Of a DNA stretch of 64,000 nt, positions 52,421 to 61,410 are shown in pieces. Source of the DNA: Rhizobiales bacterium SYSU XM002. Its GTDB lineage: Bacteria; Pseudomonadota; Alphaproteobacteria; Rhizobiales; Beijerinckiaceae. The notes under the pieces were generated by a model. The model did no database searches. It was not told the DNA's origin and worked only from the letters and a program-made list of their open reading frames with translations. Where the stretch lies: the NCBI GenBank assembly GCA_009846685.1, contig VWVY01000003.1:1-64000 (forward strand), given 5' to 3'. Within the stretch, counting starts at the first letter, position 1, and each line of letters starts with the position of its first letter. A program made the translations under genes and the position numbers.

Positions 52421-54814
52421 TCAGGGCAGCGCTTTGAGATAGCGCACGCGGCGGCCTTCACTGACGGCCTGCGCGGCATGGACGATGGCATTGGCATCGA
52501 TGCCGTGGTGGCGGTAGAGGTCGGAGATCGTGCCGGTCTGGCCGAAATGCTCGACACCCAGCGCCTTGACGCGGTGACCATAGACCCCGCCGAGCCAGCC
52601 GAGCCCGAGCGGGTGCCCGTCCATCACCGTGACGATGCCGCACTCGCGGTCGAGCGGCTCGAACAGACGCTCGATATGGCTCATCGCCTGCGCGTTGCCG
52701 CGCTGGCGCGCACGCTCCGCCGCCTGGTGCCCGGCGTTGAGACGATCCGCCGAGGTGACGGCCAGCAGCGCAACGTCGCGACGATCCTCCGCCAGCAACC
52801 CCGTCGCCGCGATGGCTTCCGGCGCGAGCGCGCCCTGATAGGCGATCACGACCGAACAGTTCGGTCCCGGTGGCCGCAGCCAATAGGCGCCGTTGACGAT
52901 ATCGCGCTCAAGGTCCGCCGACATCGACCGGAGCGGCTGTTCGAGCGGCCGGGTCGAGAGCCGGAGATAGACCGAGCCGCCGGTCTGATCGCGCAGCCAT
53001 GTCGTCTCGTCCGGATCGCCCTCGCCGTCCCGCTGCATGTAGTCAAACGAGAAGCGCATGATTGCCGCGAGTTCGTCGATGAAGGCCGGCTCGAAACTGC
53101 ACAGCCCATCCTGCGCGATACCGATCAGCGGCGTGCCGATGGATTGATGCGCCCCGCCCTCCGGCGCGAGCGTCACGCCGGAAGGGGTCGCCACGAGCAT
53201 GAAGCGCGCGTCCTGATAGCAGGCGTAATTGAGCTGGTCCGCCGAGCGGTAGATGAACGGATCGTAGACCGTGCCGATAGGCAGAAGCCGCTCGCCGTTG
53301 ATCGAATGCGAGAGCCCGAGCGCCGAAAGCATGATCATCAGGTTCGATTCGGCGATGCCGAGTTCGAGGTGCTGCCCCTTCGGCGAGAAATCCCAGTTGT
53401 AGGTCGAGGGGATACGTTCGGCCTTGAAGGTATCCGCCATGCTCTCACGCGCGAACAACCCGCGCCGGTTGACCCAGGGGCCGAGATTGGTCGAGACGGT
53501 CACATCGGGCGAAGTCGTGACGATGCGGCTCGCGAGGGCTGAATCCCCGCGCGCGATCTCGTTGAGGATCTGCCCGAAGCCCATCTGCGTCGAAACAGGT
53601 TTGCCACGCTCACCCCCGGTCGGCAAAGCCGCCGGCACCGGGATCGCCGGCGAGGACAGGCGGCGGCGCCCCTCAGCAAAGAACGGCGCGGCATCGACGC
53701 GCTCCTGAAGCTGCGCCGGATCGAAGCGGGCTCCCTCCCACTTGTCCCACTCGTGGCCCGCCCGCACACCCATCGCCTTGCGGAAACCATCCATCTGCGT
53801 CGGCGTCATCAGCCCGGCGTGATTGTCCTTGTGCCCGGCGAGCGGCAACCCATGCCCCTTAACCGTGTAGCAGATGAAAAGCGTCGGCCGGTCGTGCCGC
53901 GAGGCCGCCTCGAAGGCTTCGATCAGGCTCGGCTGGTCATGCCCGCCCAGATTGCCCATGAGCTCGGCGAGTTCGGCATCCGTCCGCCTCTCGATCAGCG
54001 CCGTCACCGCGCCCTGATCGCCGATTTCGTCGAGAAGCCGCTTGCGCCAGGCCGCACCGCCCTGGAACGTCAGCGCGGAATAGAGCTGGTTCGGGCAGGT
54101 ATCGATCCAGCGCCGCAGCGCTTCACCGCCCGGCTCGTCGAAAGCGGCCTGCTGGAGCTTGCCGTGCTTCACGATCACGACATCCCAGCCGAAGTTCGCG
54201 AACATCGCCTCGAACTTGGTCCAGAGCCCCTCGCGGACCACGGCATCGAGCGACTGGCGATTGTAATCGACGATCCACCAGCAATTACGCAGGCCGTGCT
54301 TCCACCCCTCGATCAGCGCCTCGTAGATATTGCCTTCGTCCATCTCGGCGTCGCCGATCAGCGAGATCATCCGCCCTTCGGGCCGCCCCTTCATCCAGCC
54401 GTGCGCGGTGACGTAGTCCTGCACGATCGACGAGAACAGCGTCTGCGCGACGCCAAGTCCCACCGAGCCGGTCGAGAAATCGACATCGTCGACATCCTTG
54501 GTACGTGAGGGATAGCTCTGAACACCCTTGAAGCCACGGAAGTTCTCCATCTTCTCGCGATTGAGATGCCCCGCGAGATACTGGATAGAATGGAAAATCG
54601 GCGAGGCGTGCGGCTTCACCGCGACCCGATCCTGCGGCCTGAGGATGCGGAGATAAAGCGCTGTCATGATCGCGCACATCGAGGCGGAGGAAGCCTGATG
54701 CCCGCCGACCTTCACCTCATCCGCCGGGCGGACATGGTTGGCGTGATGGATCATCCAGGAGGCGAGCCAGAGCACCCGGCGCTCGATCTCGGGCAGCAGG
54801 GTCAGATCGTTCAT
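52421..54814 (-). CDS. AceE/MdeB-type homodimeric 2-oxoacid dehydrogenase E1
   Basis: About 797 residues from the ATG at 54814 (GGAGG five bases before). A thiamin-diphosphate E1 of the homodimeric AceE class: HASPIFHSIQYLAG, the ThDP motif GDAEMDEGNIYEALIEGWKH ending in DYNRQ, and a transketolase-like central domain (LGIAESNLMIMLSALGL). Alphaproteobacteria normally use heterodimeric PdhAB, so this is an accessory enzyme. Pseudomonas MdeB, an alpha-ketobutyrate dehydrogenase E1 next to the Lrp-type MdeR, is the closest functional parallel given the divergent Lrp gene. No E2, E3 or methionine gamma-lyase gene is in the window. Confidence 0.85.
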   Translation of the reverse strand: MNDLTLLPEIERRVLWLASWMIHHANHVRPADEVKVGGHQASSASMCAIMTALYLRILRPQDRVAVKPHASPIFHSIQYLAGHLNREKMENFRGFKGVQSYPSRTKDVDDVDFSTGSVGLGVAQTLFSSIVQDYVTAHGWMKGRPEGRMISLIGDAEMDEGNIYEALIEGWKHGLRNCWWIVDYNRQSLDAVVREGLWTKFEAMFANFGWDVVIVKHGKLQQAAFDEPGGEALRRWIDTCPNQLYSALTFQGGAAWRKRLLDEIGDQGAVTALIERRTDAELAELMGNLGGHDQPSLIEAFEAASRHDRPTLFICYTVKGHGLPLAGHKDNHAGLMTPTQMDGFRKAMGVRAGHEWDKWEGARFDPAQLQERVDAAPFFAEGRRRLSSPAIPVPAALPTGGERGKPVSTQMGFGQILNEIARGDSALASRIVTTSPDVTVSTNLGPWVNRRGLFARESMADTFKAERIPSTYNWDFSPKGQHLELGIAESNLMIMLSALGLSHSINGERLLPIGTVYDPFIYRSADQLNYACYQDARFMLVATPSGVTLAPEGGAHQSIGTPLIGIAQDGLCSFEPAFIDELAAIMRFSFDYMQRDGEGDPDETTWLRDQTGGSVYLRLSTRPLEQPLRSMSADLERDIVNGAYWLRPPGPNCSVVIAYQGALAPEAIAATGLLAEDRRDVALLAVTSADRLNAGHQAAERARQRGNAQAMSHIERLFEPLDRECGIVTVMDGHPLGLGWLGGVYGHRVKALGVEHFGQTGTISDLYRHHGIDANAIVHAAQAVSEGRRVRYLKALP

Positions 54815-54931
54815 GGTCGCCTCCAAAAAGGAATGATCGCATCATTCTGGACCATTCCGCTTGGCAGATCTTGCCAATCTTGCTTCTTTTGGTGCATTTA
54901 TTAGCAAATTCCACCAAATCATCCGGTGATC

Positions 54932-55420
54932 ATGGCAAAAAACAAAGCCTATCCACTCGATGCCATCGATGTCCGCATCCTCGCGGAAGTCCAGCGTGAC
55001 GGCCGCATCACCTATACAGACCTCGCCGAGCGGGTCGGCCTGTCCCCTTCCCCCTGCCTGCGGCGCGTCCGCATGCTGGAGGAGGCCGGGGTCGTGACCG
55101 GATATATCGCCACCGTCGACCAGACCCGCGTGGGACTCGGGATCAATGTCTTCGCGTCCGTCCGGCTTGAACGCCAGCGCGAGAGCGAACTCGAAAACTT
55201 CAACGCCGCCGTGAAGCGCTGGCCAGAGGTCATGGAGTGCTACCTCATGACCGGCACACACGATTACCTCATGCGCATCGTCGTCGGATCGCTCGAAGAC
55301 TACGAAACCTTCATCCGCGACCGTCTCTCGCGGCTCACGGGTGTTGCGTCGATCCAGTCGAGTTTTGCGCTGAGCTGCGTGAAGCACAAGACGGCGATTC
55401 CAGTCTCCACGCCGGATTGA
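54932..55420 (+). CDS. Lrp/AsnC-family transcriptional regulator
   Basis: About 162 residues from the ATG at 54932 (a GTG at 54926 is an alternative). The N-terminal AsnC helix-turn-helix is LDAIDVRILAEVQRDGRITY followed by TDLAERVGLSPSPCLRRVRM; the C-terminal RAM ligand domain has GIKR-equivalent blocks around VMECYLMTGTHDYLMRIVVG. It is divergent from the AceE/MdeB-type E1 gene across about 117 bases, so it most likely controls that gene in response to an amino acid or 2-oxo acid, as MdeR does for mdeAB. The final SFALSCVKHKTAIPV is typical of the family. Confidence 0.9.
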   Translation: MAKNKAYPLDAIDVRILAEVQRDGRITYTDLAERVGLSPSPCLRRVRMLEEAGVVTGYIATVDQTRVGLGINVFASVRLERQRESELENFNAAVKRWPEVMECYLMTGTHDYLMRIVVGSLEDYETFIRDRLSRLTGVASIQSSFALSCVKHKTAIPVSTPD

Positions 55421-55451
55421 ACCGGCGGATCGTCGTCGCTAGGAAATCTTC

Positions 55452-56240
55452 ATGACCGCGTCCGGAAACGATATCCTCTACACACTTGATGGCCCCGTCG
55501 GCACCATCACTCTCAATCGCCCGCAGGCGCGCAACGCGCTGACCTACGCGATGTATGACGAGATCGGCCGCATCTGCTCGACGCCGGAGGCTTACGGCGC
55601 GCCGCGCGTGCTGGTGATGACCGGTGCCGGCGACAAGGCCTTCGCCTCCGGCACGGATTTTTCGGAATTGCAGGACATCCGCACCGCAGAGGACTCCGTT
55701 GCTTACGAGGAACGCGTCGAACGCATCTTGCGCGCCATCGAGACCTGTCCGGTGCCGACCGTTGCCGCAATCGCTGGATCTGTAACCGGTGGCGGCGCGA
55801 TCATCGCCTGCGCCTGCGACATCCGCATCGCCACCGAGGATGCACGCTTCGGCTTCCCGATCGCGCGGACCCTCGGGAACTGCCTCTCGATCCGCAATGT
55901 CGCCCGCATCGCCCGACTCATCGGCGCGGCGCGGCTGCGCGACCTCGTCTTCACGGCGCGGTTAATGGCCGCCGGGGAATGTCGGCAGATCGGGCTCTAC
56001 AGCGAGGTTGTCGCCGATCATTCCGCGCTTGTTGCGCGCACCCGTCACCTCGCCGAAACCATTGCCGCTCATGCGCCACTCACCCTGCGAGCGACAAAGA
56101 TGGCACTCGATCGGCTTTCCGAAGCAAGCAGCGACATCCCTGACGCGGACATCGTGCAACTCTGCTACCTCAGCGCGGACTTCCGTGAGGGTATGGCCGC
56201 CTTCCTCGAAAAGCGCCGCCCCGACTGGAAAGGGCGCTAG
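55452..56240 (+). CDS. Enoyl-CoA hydratase/isomerase family protein
   Basis: A 262-residue crotonase-fold protein with an AGGAAAT site before the ATG. The oxyanion segments are GDKAFASGTDFSEL and AIAGSVTGGGAIIACACDIR. The glutamate pair used for hydration is not clearly present: after GGG the region reads RTLGNCLSIRNVARI. Isomerase, hydratase or hydrolase activity is therefore open. It is 31 bases behind the Lrp regulator on the same strand. A role in later dehydroadipyl-CoA or fatty-acid oxidation is possible but unsupported. Confidence 0.85.
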   Translation: MTASGNDILYTLDGPVGTITLNRPQARNALTYAMYDEIGRICSTPEAYGAPRVLVMTGAGDKAFASGTDFSELQDIRTAEDSVAYEERVERILRAIETCPVPTVAAIAGSVTGGGAIIACACDIRIATEDARFGFPIARTLGNCLSIRNVARIARLIGAARLRDLVFTARLMAAGECRQIGLYSEVVADHSALVARTRHLAETIAAHAPLTLRATKMALDRLSEASSDIPDADIVQLCYLSADFREGMAAFLEKRRPDWKGR

Positions 56241-56250
56241 CTCCCTGAAT

Positions 56251-57300
56251 CTAGTTTCCCGCGAGATCGAGGACGACCTTGGTCGCGCGGGTGCGGTCCG
56301 AAGCAGCTTCGAATGCATGGATAGCGTCCGCCATCGGGTATTGCCCGGAAATCATCGCCTTGAGATTGACAGCGCCGGAGGAGATCAGTTCCGCCGCGCG
56401 TGCGAACTCCTGATCGAAACGGAAGGTGCCGACAACTGTCAGTTCCTTGGTGACGATCGTGTTCATCGGCATCATCACATCGCCACCGAGCCCGACAAGC
56501 ACCATCGTGCCGCGTGGCTTCAGGGTCGCTACCACCGAGGCGATGGCGCGCGGATTGCCCGAGCACTCGAACACCACGTCGATCTGGCCGCGTCCCTCGG
56601 TGTAGGGCGCGAGAACCTCCGGCCCGGCTGAGACGTCGAGGCAGGGATCGCAGCCGAACTGTGCTGCGATTCCCAGCGAATGCGCGGTGATATCTGTCGC
56701 GATGACCTGCCGCGCACCCCCCAGCTTCGCCGCGACAGCCGAGAGCACACCGATAGGCCCGGCACCGGAGACCAGCACGGTCTTGCCCGCGAGATCGCCC
56801 GCCTGCGCTGCGGCATGAAGGCAAACAGAAAACGGCTCGCACAGCGCGGCCTCGGCGGCCGAAACCCGGTTCGCATCGAGCCGGAACGCCTGCTTGCCCG
56901 GCACAGTGACAAATTCACGGAAGAGCCCCTGCGCGTGGGGAAAGCGCATCGCCGAGCCGTTGAAGAACATGTTCTCGCAATGGATGCGGTTGCCGCGCTG
57001 GCAGGACGGGCAAACCCCACACGGGCGACTCGGATTGACCGCGACGAGATCGCCCGGATTCACATGGTTGACACTGGATCCAACCTTTTCGACGATCCCC
57101 GCCGCCTCGTGGCCCAGCGTCATCGGTTCGCGCACACGCACGACGCCGAAACCGCCATGATGATAATAATGGAGATCGGATCCGCAGATCCCGCCGGCGG
57201 TCATCCGGACGCGGACATCCTCCGCCCCCATCGGCGCATCCTCGCCCGGAAAATTCTCGATCCTGAGATCATGCGGGGCATGAATCACGACGGCGTGCAT
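56251..57300 (-). CDS. Zinc-dependent sugar alcohol dehydrogenase (L-idonate 5-dehydrogenase-like)
   Basis: A 349-residue medium-chain dehydrogenase. Catalytic zinc ligands C39, H64 and E65 (GICGSDLHYYHH, GHEAAG); structural zinc cysteines C94, C97, C100 and C108 (CGVCPSCQRGNRIHC); Rossmann loop SGAGPIGVLSAV. The GSDLHYYHHGGFG block is typical of L-idonate 5-dehydrogenases, which oxidise L-idonate to 5-ketogluconate; sorbitol/xylitol-type dehydrogenases are the alternative. It is followed 18 bases downstream in the same unit's upstream position by an SDR of the gluconate 5-dehydrogenase type, its usual partner. Confidence 0.87.
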   Translation of the reverse strand: MHAVVIHAPHDLRIENFPGEDAPMGAEDVRVRMTAGGICGSDLHYYHHGGFGVVRVREPMTLGHEAAGIVEKVGSSVNHVNPGDLVAVNPSRPCGVCPSCQRGNRIHCENMFFNGSAMRFPHAQGLFREFVTVPGKQAFRLDANRVSAAEAALCEPFSVCLHAAAQAGDLAGKTVLVSGAGPIGVLSAVAAKLGGARQVIATDITAHSLGIAAQFGCDPCLDVSAGPEVLAPYTEGRGQIDVVFECSGNPRAIASVVATLKPRGTMVLVGLGGDVMMPMNTIVTKELTVVGTFRFDQEFARAAELISSGAVNLKAMISGQYPMADAIHAFEAASDRTRATKVVLDLAGN

Positions 57301-57318
57301 TGTTCTCTCCAGTAAGGC

Positions 57319-58086
57319 TCAAAGAATGGCGAGCATGCCGCCGTCGACATAGATAATCTGGCCGTTGACGTAATCCGACGCGGAGGAAGCGAGGAAAATC
57401 ACGGTCCCGACGAGTTCTTCCGGCTTTCCCCACCGCTTCGACGGCGTCCGGCTCGTGACCCAGGCATTGAACTCGGGATTATCGATCAGCGCCTGATTCA
57501 TATCAGTGACCATATAGCCGGGGCCGATGGCGTTGGCCTGAATGCCGTGCTGCGCCCATTCCGCGGCCATAGCCTGCGTCAGCGCGCGGACGCCGGCCTT
57601 TGCAACCGTGTAGGGTGCGATGGTTGCGCGTGCGACCGCGCTCATCAGCGAGCCGACATTGACGATCTTGCCCTGCCTTCGCGCCACCATCCTCCGCCCC
57701 GCCTCGCGCCCGATCACAAAGGCGCTCGTCAGATTGGTTTCGATCACCTTGCGGAACTCGTCCGTCGCCAGATCGACCATCGGTTTGCGCAACTGAATGC
57801 CGGCATTGTTGACGAGGATATCGATCGTCAACCCCTCGGCATCGAAGCGCTCAAAGGCCGCCTTGATCGCCGCCTCGTCCGTGATATCGAAGGCCGCCTC
57901 GCGCGCCTTCAGACCCTCTGCCCGCAGTGTGGCCACAGCCTGCGCGACCCGGGCCGCATCGGTGCCATTGACAATCACCTCCGCCCCGGCGCGAGCCATG
58001 CCCTCGGCCATCGACAGGCCAAGCCCGCGCGACGACCCCGTGATCAGGGCCCGCTTTCCTTCAAGCGAGAACAGCTGGGTGCTCAT
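57319..58086 (-). CDS. SDR oxidoreductase (gluconate 5-dehydrogenase-like)
   Basis: About 255 residues from the ATG at 58086 (GGAGGG upstream). A classical short-chain dehydrogenase: TGSSRGLGLSMA cofactor loop, NNAG in DILVNNAGIQ, catalytic Ser in GSLMSAVAR, and Y-x3-K in APYTVAKAG. It starts FSLEGKRALITG like IdnO/gluconate 5-dehydrogenase, which interconverts 5-ketogluconate and gluconate. It precedes the L-idonate dehydrogenase-like gene in one transcript. Given the fucose-like genes on the other strand, a 2-keto-3-deoxy-sugar acid dehydrogenase role is also possible. Confidence 0.87.
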   Translation of the reverse strand: MSTQLFSLEGKRALITGSSRGLGLSMAEGMARAGAEVIVNGTDAARVAQAVATLRAEGLKAREAAFDITDEAAIKAAFERFDAEGLTIDILVNNAGIQLRKPMVDLATDEFRKVIETNLTSAFVIGREAGRRMVARRQGKIVNVGSLMSAVARATIAPYTVAKAGVRALTQAMAAEWAQHGIQANAIGPGYMVTDMNQALIDNPEFNAWVTSRTPSKRWGKPEELVGTVIFLASSASDYVNGQIIYVDGGMLAIL

Positions 58087-58264
58087 GGCGTGACAACCCT
58101 CCGCTACCGGCATTCCGGTATACTGCGCTCCGCTTGCTTTTCCACGGGATGACTGGGTTGGCAAGTCCTCTCCGGCCTATCGGCAGGGGAGAAGCCATCG
58201 TTGCACCGTCGCTGAATGCTGGCTAACATGTCAGCCACATCATCCCGACGGGCCCTTGTGCTTC

Positions 58265-59305
58265 ATGTCCGATCAATCCTTACAGACCGGTGCAGATATT
58301 CCCCGCCGGCGATTGGGGCGCCTGCTCGAAACAGCAACGGCGATCGGGTTCGGTGGCGCGCCACTGGGAGACCTCTATGCCCTTCTCGATGAGGAAACGG
58401 CCGTCCACACCGTCACGACGGCGCTCGATCTCGGCATCGGTCTTATCGACACCTCTCCGCTCTACGGGCACGGACTTTCCGAACACCGCATCGGCGCGGC
58501 ACTGCGCCTAAGACCTCGCGCAAAGCCGATGATCTCCAGCAAGGTCGGCAGGGTCATGGAGCCCTTTTCACACTGGCATGACGGCTCCGGCTATCTCGGC
58601 GGGTTTCGCCACGCCGCGCGCTTCGACTATTCCTACGACGGCGCGATGAGGTCGCTGGAGCAATCGGCGCTGCGGCTCGGCGTGAGCGGCTTCGATATCG
58701 TCCATATCCACGATGTAGATATCTGGACGCATGGCGCGGAGATGATCGAACAGCGCTTCCGCGAAGCGATGGACGGTGCCTATCGGGCGCTCGACGAACT
58801 GCGCAGCGCGGGCGCGATCCGGGCCGTCGGCCTTGGCGTGAACGAAGCGGTCATGTGTGAACGCTTTGCCCGTGCCGGTGATTTCGACGTGATGATGCTC
58901 GCCGGCCGCTATTCCCTTCTCGAACAGCCGGCGCTCGCAACCTTCATGCCGCTGGCGCAGGAGAAGGGAATCGGCCTTCTTCTCGGTGGCATCTTCAATT
59001 CCGGCATTCTCGCCACCGGCGCCGCTCCCGGCGCGCGCTACAATTATCGCGAGGCACCGCCCGAAATCGTCGCAAAAGTCCGACGCCTCGAAGCTGTCTG
59101 CACCGCACACGGGGTCAGGCTCGCCGATGCCGCGCTGCATTTTGTGCTCGCCCATCCTGCGGTCGCGTCCGTGGTGATGGGTGCGGTCTGCCCGCAAGAG
59201 GTGGAGGCGCAGGTTCGCTCGCTTCGCGCCGTTCCCCCACCCGATCTCTGGCCGGAACTCAAAAAGGCTGGCCTTCTTGCCGAAGAGGCGCCGACACCCG
59301 CATGA
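58265..59305 (+). CDS. Aldo/keto reductase (L-fucose/D-threo-aldose 1-dehydrogenase-like)
   Basis: About 346 residues from the ATG at 58265. A TIM-barrel aldo/keto reductase: GFGGAPLGDLYALLDEE, DTSPLYGHGLSEHRIG (catalytic Tyr), ISSKVGR (Lys), FDIVHIHDVDIW (His), and the NADP-binding LAHPAVASVVMGAVCPQEVE region. This subgroup oxidises L-fucose or related aldoses at C1 to the lactone. Its stop overlaps the start of a lactonase gene by 4 bases, and FucU follows, so all three probably work on one sugar. Confidence 0.87.
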   Translation: MSDQSLQTGADIPRRRLGRLLETATAIGFGGAPLGDLYALLDEETAVHTVTTALDLGIGLIDTSPLYGHGLSEHRIGAALRLRPRAKPMISSKVGRVMEPFSHWHDGSGYLGGFRHAARFDYSYDGAMRSLEQSALRLGVSGFDIVHIHDVDIWTHGAEMIEQRFREAMDGAYRALDELRSAGAIRAVGLGVNEAVMCERFARAGDFDVMMLAGRYSLLEQPALATFMPLAQEKGIGLLLGGIFNSGILATGAAPGARYNYREAPPEIVAKVRRLEAVCTAHGVRLADAALHFVLAHPAVASVVMGAVCPQEVEAQVRSLRAVPPPDLWPELKKAGLLAEEAPTPA

Positions 59306-60147
59306 TCCCTCGCATCGATTCCCATCAGCACTACTGGCGCATCGCCCGCGGCGATTACGGCTGGCTGACGCCCGATCTCGGCCCGATCTACCGGGATTTC
59401 CTGCCGGACGACCTCGCACCGTTGGCAACCGAATGCGGGATCGACGCAACGATCCTCGTACAGGCCGCGCCAACGGTTGCCGAAACCGAATTCCTGTTGG
59501 ATATCGCCGTGCGAACGCCAAGCGTGGCCGGTGTCGTCGGCTGGGTCGATTTCGAAGCGCCCGAGGCGATTGCCGACATCGCACGGCTCGCGAAGAACCC
59601 TAAACTTGTCGGGCTGCGCCCGATGATCCACGACATCGCGGACGAACGCTGGATGCTTCGCCCGATCTTCGATCGCGTGTTCCGCACCATCGCGGCGCAG
59701 GGCCTCGTCTTCGACGCGCTCGTCCGGCCCCCGCACCTGCCGCATCTCGATACACTCGCAACGCGCTATCCCGAACTTTCGATCGTCGTCGATCACGGCG
59801 CAAAGCCGCTGATCGCGACCGGCGCCCGCGAGCCCTGGGCGCGCGATCTCTCGCGGCTTGCCATGTGCGCTAACGTCGTCTGCAAGCTCTCGGGCCTCGC
59901 GACCGAAGCCGGAAAGAACTGGAATACAGCCACGCTTCGCCCGTTCATGGACCTGATCGCCGATATCTTCGGTGGCAAGCGATTGCTGTTCGGCAGCGAC
60001 TGGCCGGTGCTCAACCTCGCCGGATCATACCGACAATGGTTCGACATCGTGCGGGATTTCGTGGAAAGCCGGGCCGATCTCGACGCCGCAGCCGTGTTCG
60101 GCGGCAATGCTGCGCGGATCTATCTGGCCCGAAGCGGAAAGGAATAG
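59302..60147 (+). CDS. Amidohydrolase-family sugar lactonase (L-fuconolactonase-like)
   Basis: A 281-residue TIM-barrel hydrolase of the amidohydrolase 2 family (PF04909): metal ligands H8 and H10 in IDSHQHYW, later VDHGAKP, CKLSGL and the C-terminal aspartate in LFGSDWPV. Members beside fucose genes open L-fucono- or L-galactono-1,5-lactone; 4-sulfomuconolactonase and 2-pyrone-4,6-dicarboxylate hydrolase are relatives. It is coupled to the aldo/keto reductase upstream and separated by 3 bases from FucU. Confidence 0.86.
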   Translation: MIPRIDSHQHYWRIARGDYGWLTPDLGPIYRDFLPDDLAPLATECGIDATILVQAAPTVAETEFLLDIAVRTPSVAGVVGWVDFEAPEAIADIARLAKNPKLVGLRPMIHDIADERWMLRPIFDRVFRTIAAQGLVFDALVRPPHLPHLDTLATRYPELSIVVDHGAKPLIATGAREPWARDLSRLAMCANVVCKLSGLATEAGKNWNTATLRPFMDLIADIFGGKRLLFGSDWPVLNLAGSYRQWFDIVRDFVESRADLDAAAVFGGNAARIYLARSGKE

Positions 60148-60150
60148 GCC

Positions 60151-60606
60151 ATGTTGCGCGGCATCGACCCGCTCCTCTCTCCCGACCTTCTCCACCTGCT
60201 CGCCTCGATGGGCCACGGCGACGATCTCGCGCTGGTCGATGCCAACCATCCGGCCGAGACAATCGCCGGTCAGACGCGGAGCAGACATCTGATCCGCCTG
60301 CCAGGACTCGCGATGGGTCGCGTCGCTCGAGCAGTCCTCTCGGTCCTGCCAATCGACGATTTCGAGCCCGATCCGCTCCGTCGCATGGAAGTTGTCGGTA
60401 ATCCCGGCGTGTTGCCGACGGTACAGGAAGAGGTGCTGGCAGAAATGCGCGCAGCACTCGGCCCTGCCGCCCGGCTCGCGGGGATCGAGCGTTTTGCATT
60501 CTACGAGGCGGCGAAGAAGAGTTTTGGTGTGGTTCAGATCGGCGATCCACGCCCCTACGGCTGCTTTCTGTTGCGCAAGGGTGTGATCGCCGGCGAACCG
60601 GGCTAG
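60151..60606 (+). CDS. fucU: RbsD/FucU-family sugar mutarotase
   Basis: A 151-residue member of the RbsD/FucU fold that interconverts alpha and beta anomers. It shows LLHLLASMGHGDDLALVDAN with the catalytic histidine H22, and a C-terminal FGVVQIGDPRPYGCFLLRKG. Length and the DANHPA block favour FucU (L-fucose mutarotase) over RbsD. It closes the aldo/keto reductase-lactonase-mutarotase operon. No fuconate dehydratase or aldolase gene is present in the window, so the rest of the pathway must lie elsewhere. Confidence 0.88.
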   Translation: MLRGIDPLLSPDLLHLLASMGHGDDLALVDANHPAETIAGQTRSRHLIRLPGLAMGRVARAVLSVLPIDDFEPDPLRRMEVVGNPGVLPTVQEEVLAEMRAALGPAARLAGIERFAFYEAAKKSFGVVQIGDPRPYGCFLLRKGVIAGEPG

Positions 60607-60613
60607 CTGGCGG

Positions 60614-61345
60614 TCAGCCCGCCTGCCGGCGGTCCTGCATCGGCACCACCGATTGATAGGTTTCCTCGCCGCCGCGGATCTTGGCGAGCACGGCCTGATT
60701 GTCGCGATCCTCGATCTGCCGCTCGGCGTCACGCAGTTCGGCACGCAGGGTCTGCAACTCGCTGCGCAGTTCCGCGCTGCGTCGGGTCTCGGTATCGAGC
60801 GCCTCGCGCGACCGCTCCGCCAGCACACGCGCCTCGTCGAGCTGGCGGCGACGCGCCTCCGCGACCTCGACGGCGGAATCCAGTTTCTCGACGAGCGACG
60901 CTCGCTGCGCTTCAAGGCTTGCGATGGATGCTTCCGCCAGCCGCTGCGCTTCCTTACCATCGGCGATGAGGAGGTCGCGCGCCTGGAGTTCAACCTGCCG
61001 CGCCCCCAGCTCACTCTGCAATTCCGCGATGTGTCGACGCTCCAGTTCCAGCGTCTCGATCAAGGCCGCTTCGGCTTTGATGCGTTCGCCGGTTTCTTCC
61101 CGGGCGCGGGCAAGCCGTGTGCCGGCTTCCTCGACGGCCTTTTCCAGCCGCGCGACGGCGACGCCGTGCTCCGCCCGGAGCCGGTCCTTCTCGGCCTCGA
61201 TCTCGTTGAGTGACAGCGGCAGTACCTGTTCGACACGCGCCCGCGACAGACGCAGCGCGCGCCGCCAGAATGCCGGCAGGAACAGGAGCCACACCAGCCC
61301 CGCCACCAGAAACCCGAGCGCAAAGACGAGCGCCTGCTCGATCAT
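60614..61345 (-). CDS. Membrane-anchored coiled-coil protein
   Basis: About 243 residues from the ATG at 61345 (a start at 61354 is possible). One N-terminal transmembrane segment (ALVFALGFLVAGLVWLLFLPAFW) is followed by a long, nearly uninterrupted coiled coil of about 190 residues rich in Glu, Arg, Ala and Leu (LRAEHGVAVARLEKAVEEAG and onwards), probably in the cytoplasm. The C-terminus is short and uncharged. The layout resembles conserved alphaproteobacterial envelope proteins of unknown function; I cannot name a family. Confidence 0.8.
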   Translation of the reverse strand: MIEQALVFALGFLVAGLVWLLFLPAFWRRALRLSRARVEQVLPLSLNEIEAEKDRLRAEHGVAVARLEKAVEEAGTRLARAREETGERIKAEAALIETLELERRHIAELQSELGARQVELQARDLLIADGKEAQRLAEASIASLEAQRASLVEKLDSAVEVAEARRRQLDEARVLAERSREALDTETRRSAELRSELQTLRAELRDAERQIEDRDNQAVLAKIRGGEETYQSVVPMQDRRQAG

Positions 61346-61410
61346 TCGAACCAACTCCCTGTTATGGCTGGTTCAGCACGAAATCGCGCTCAGGTCAAAA
61401 AACGATTCCG

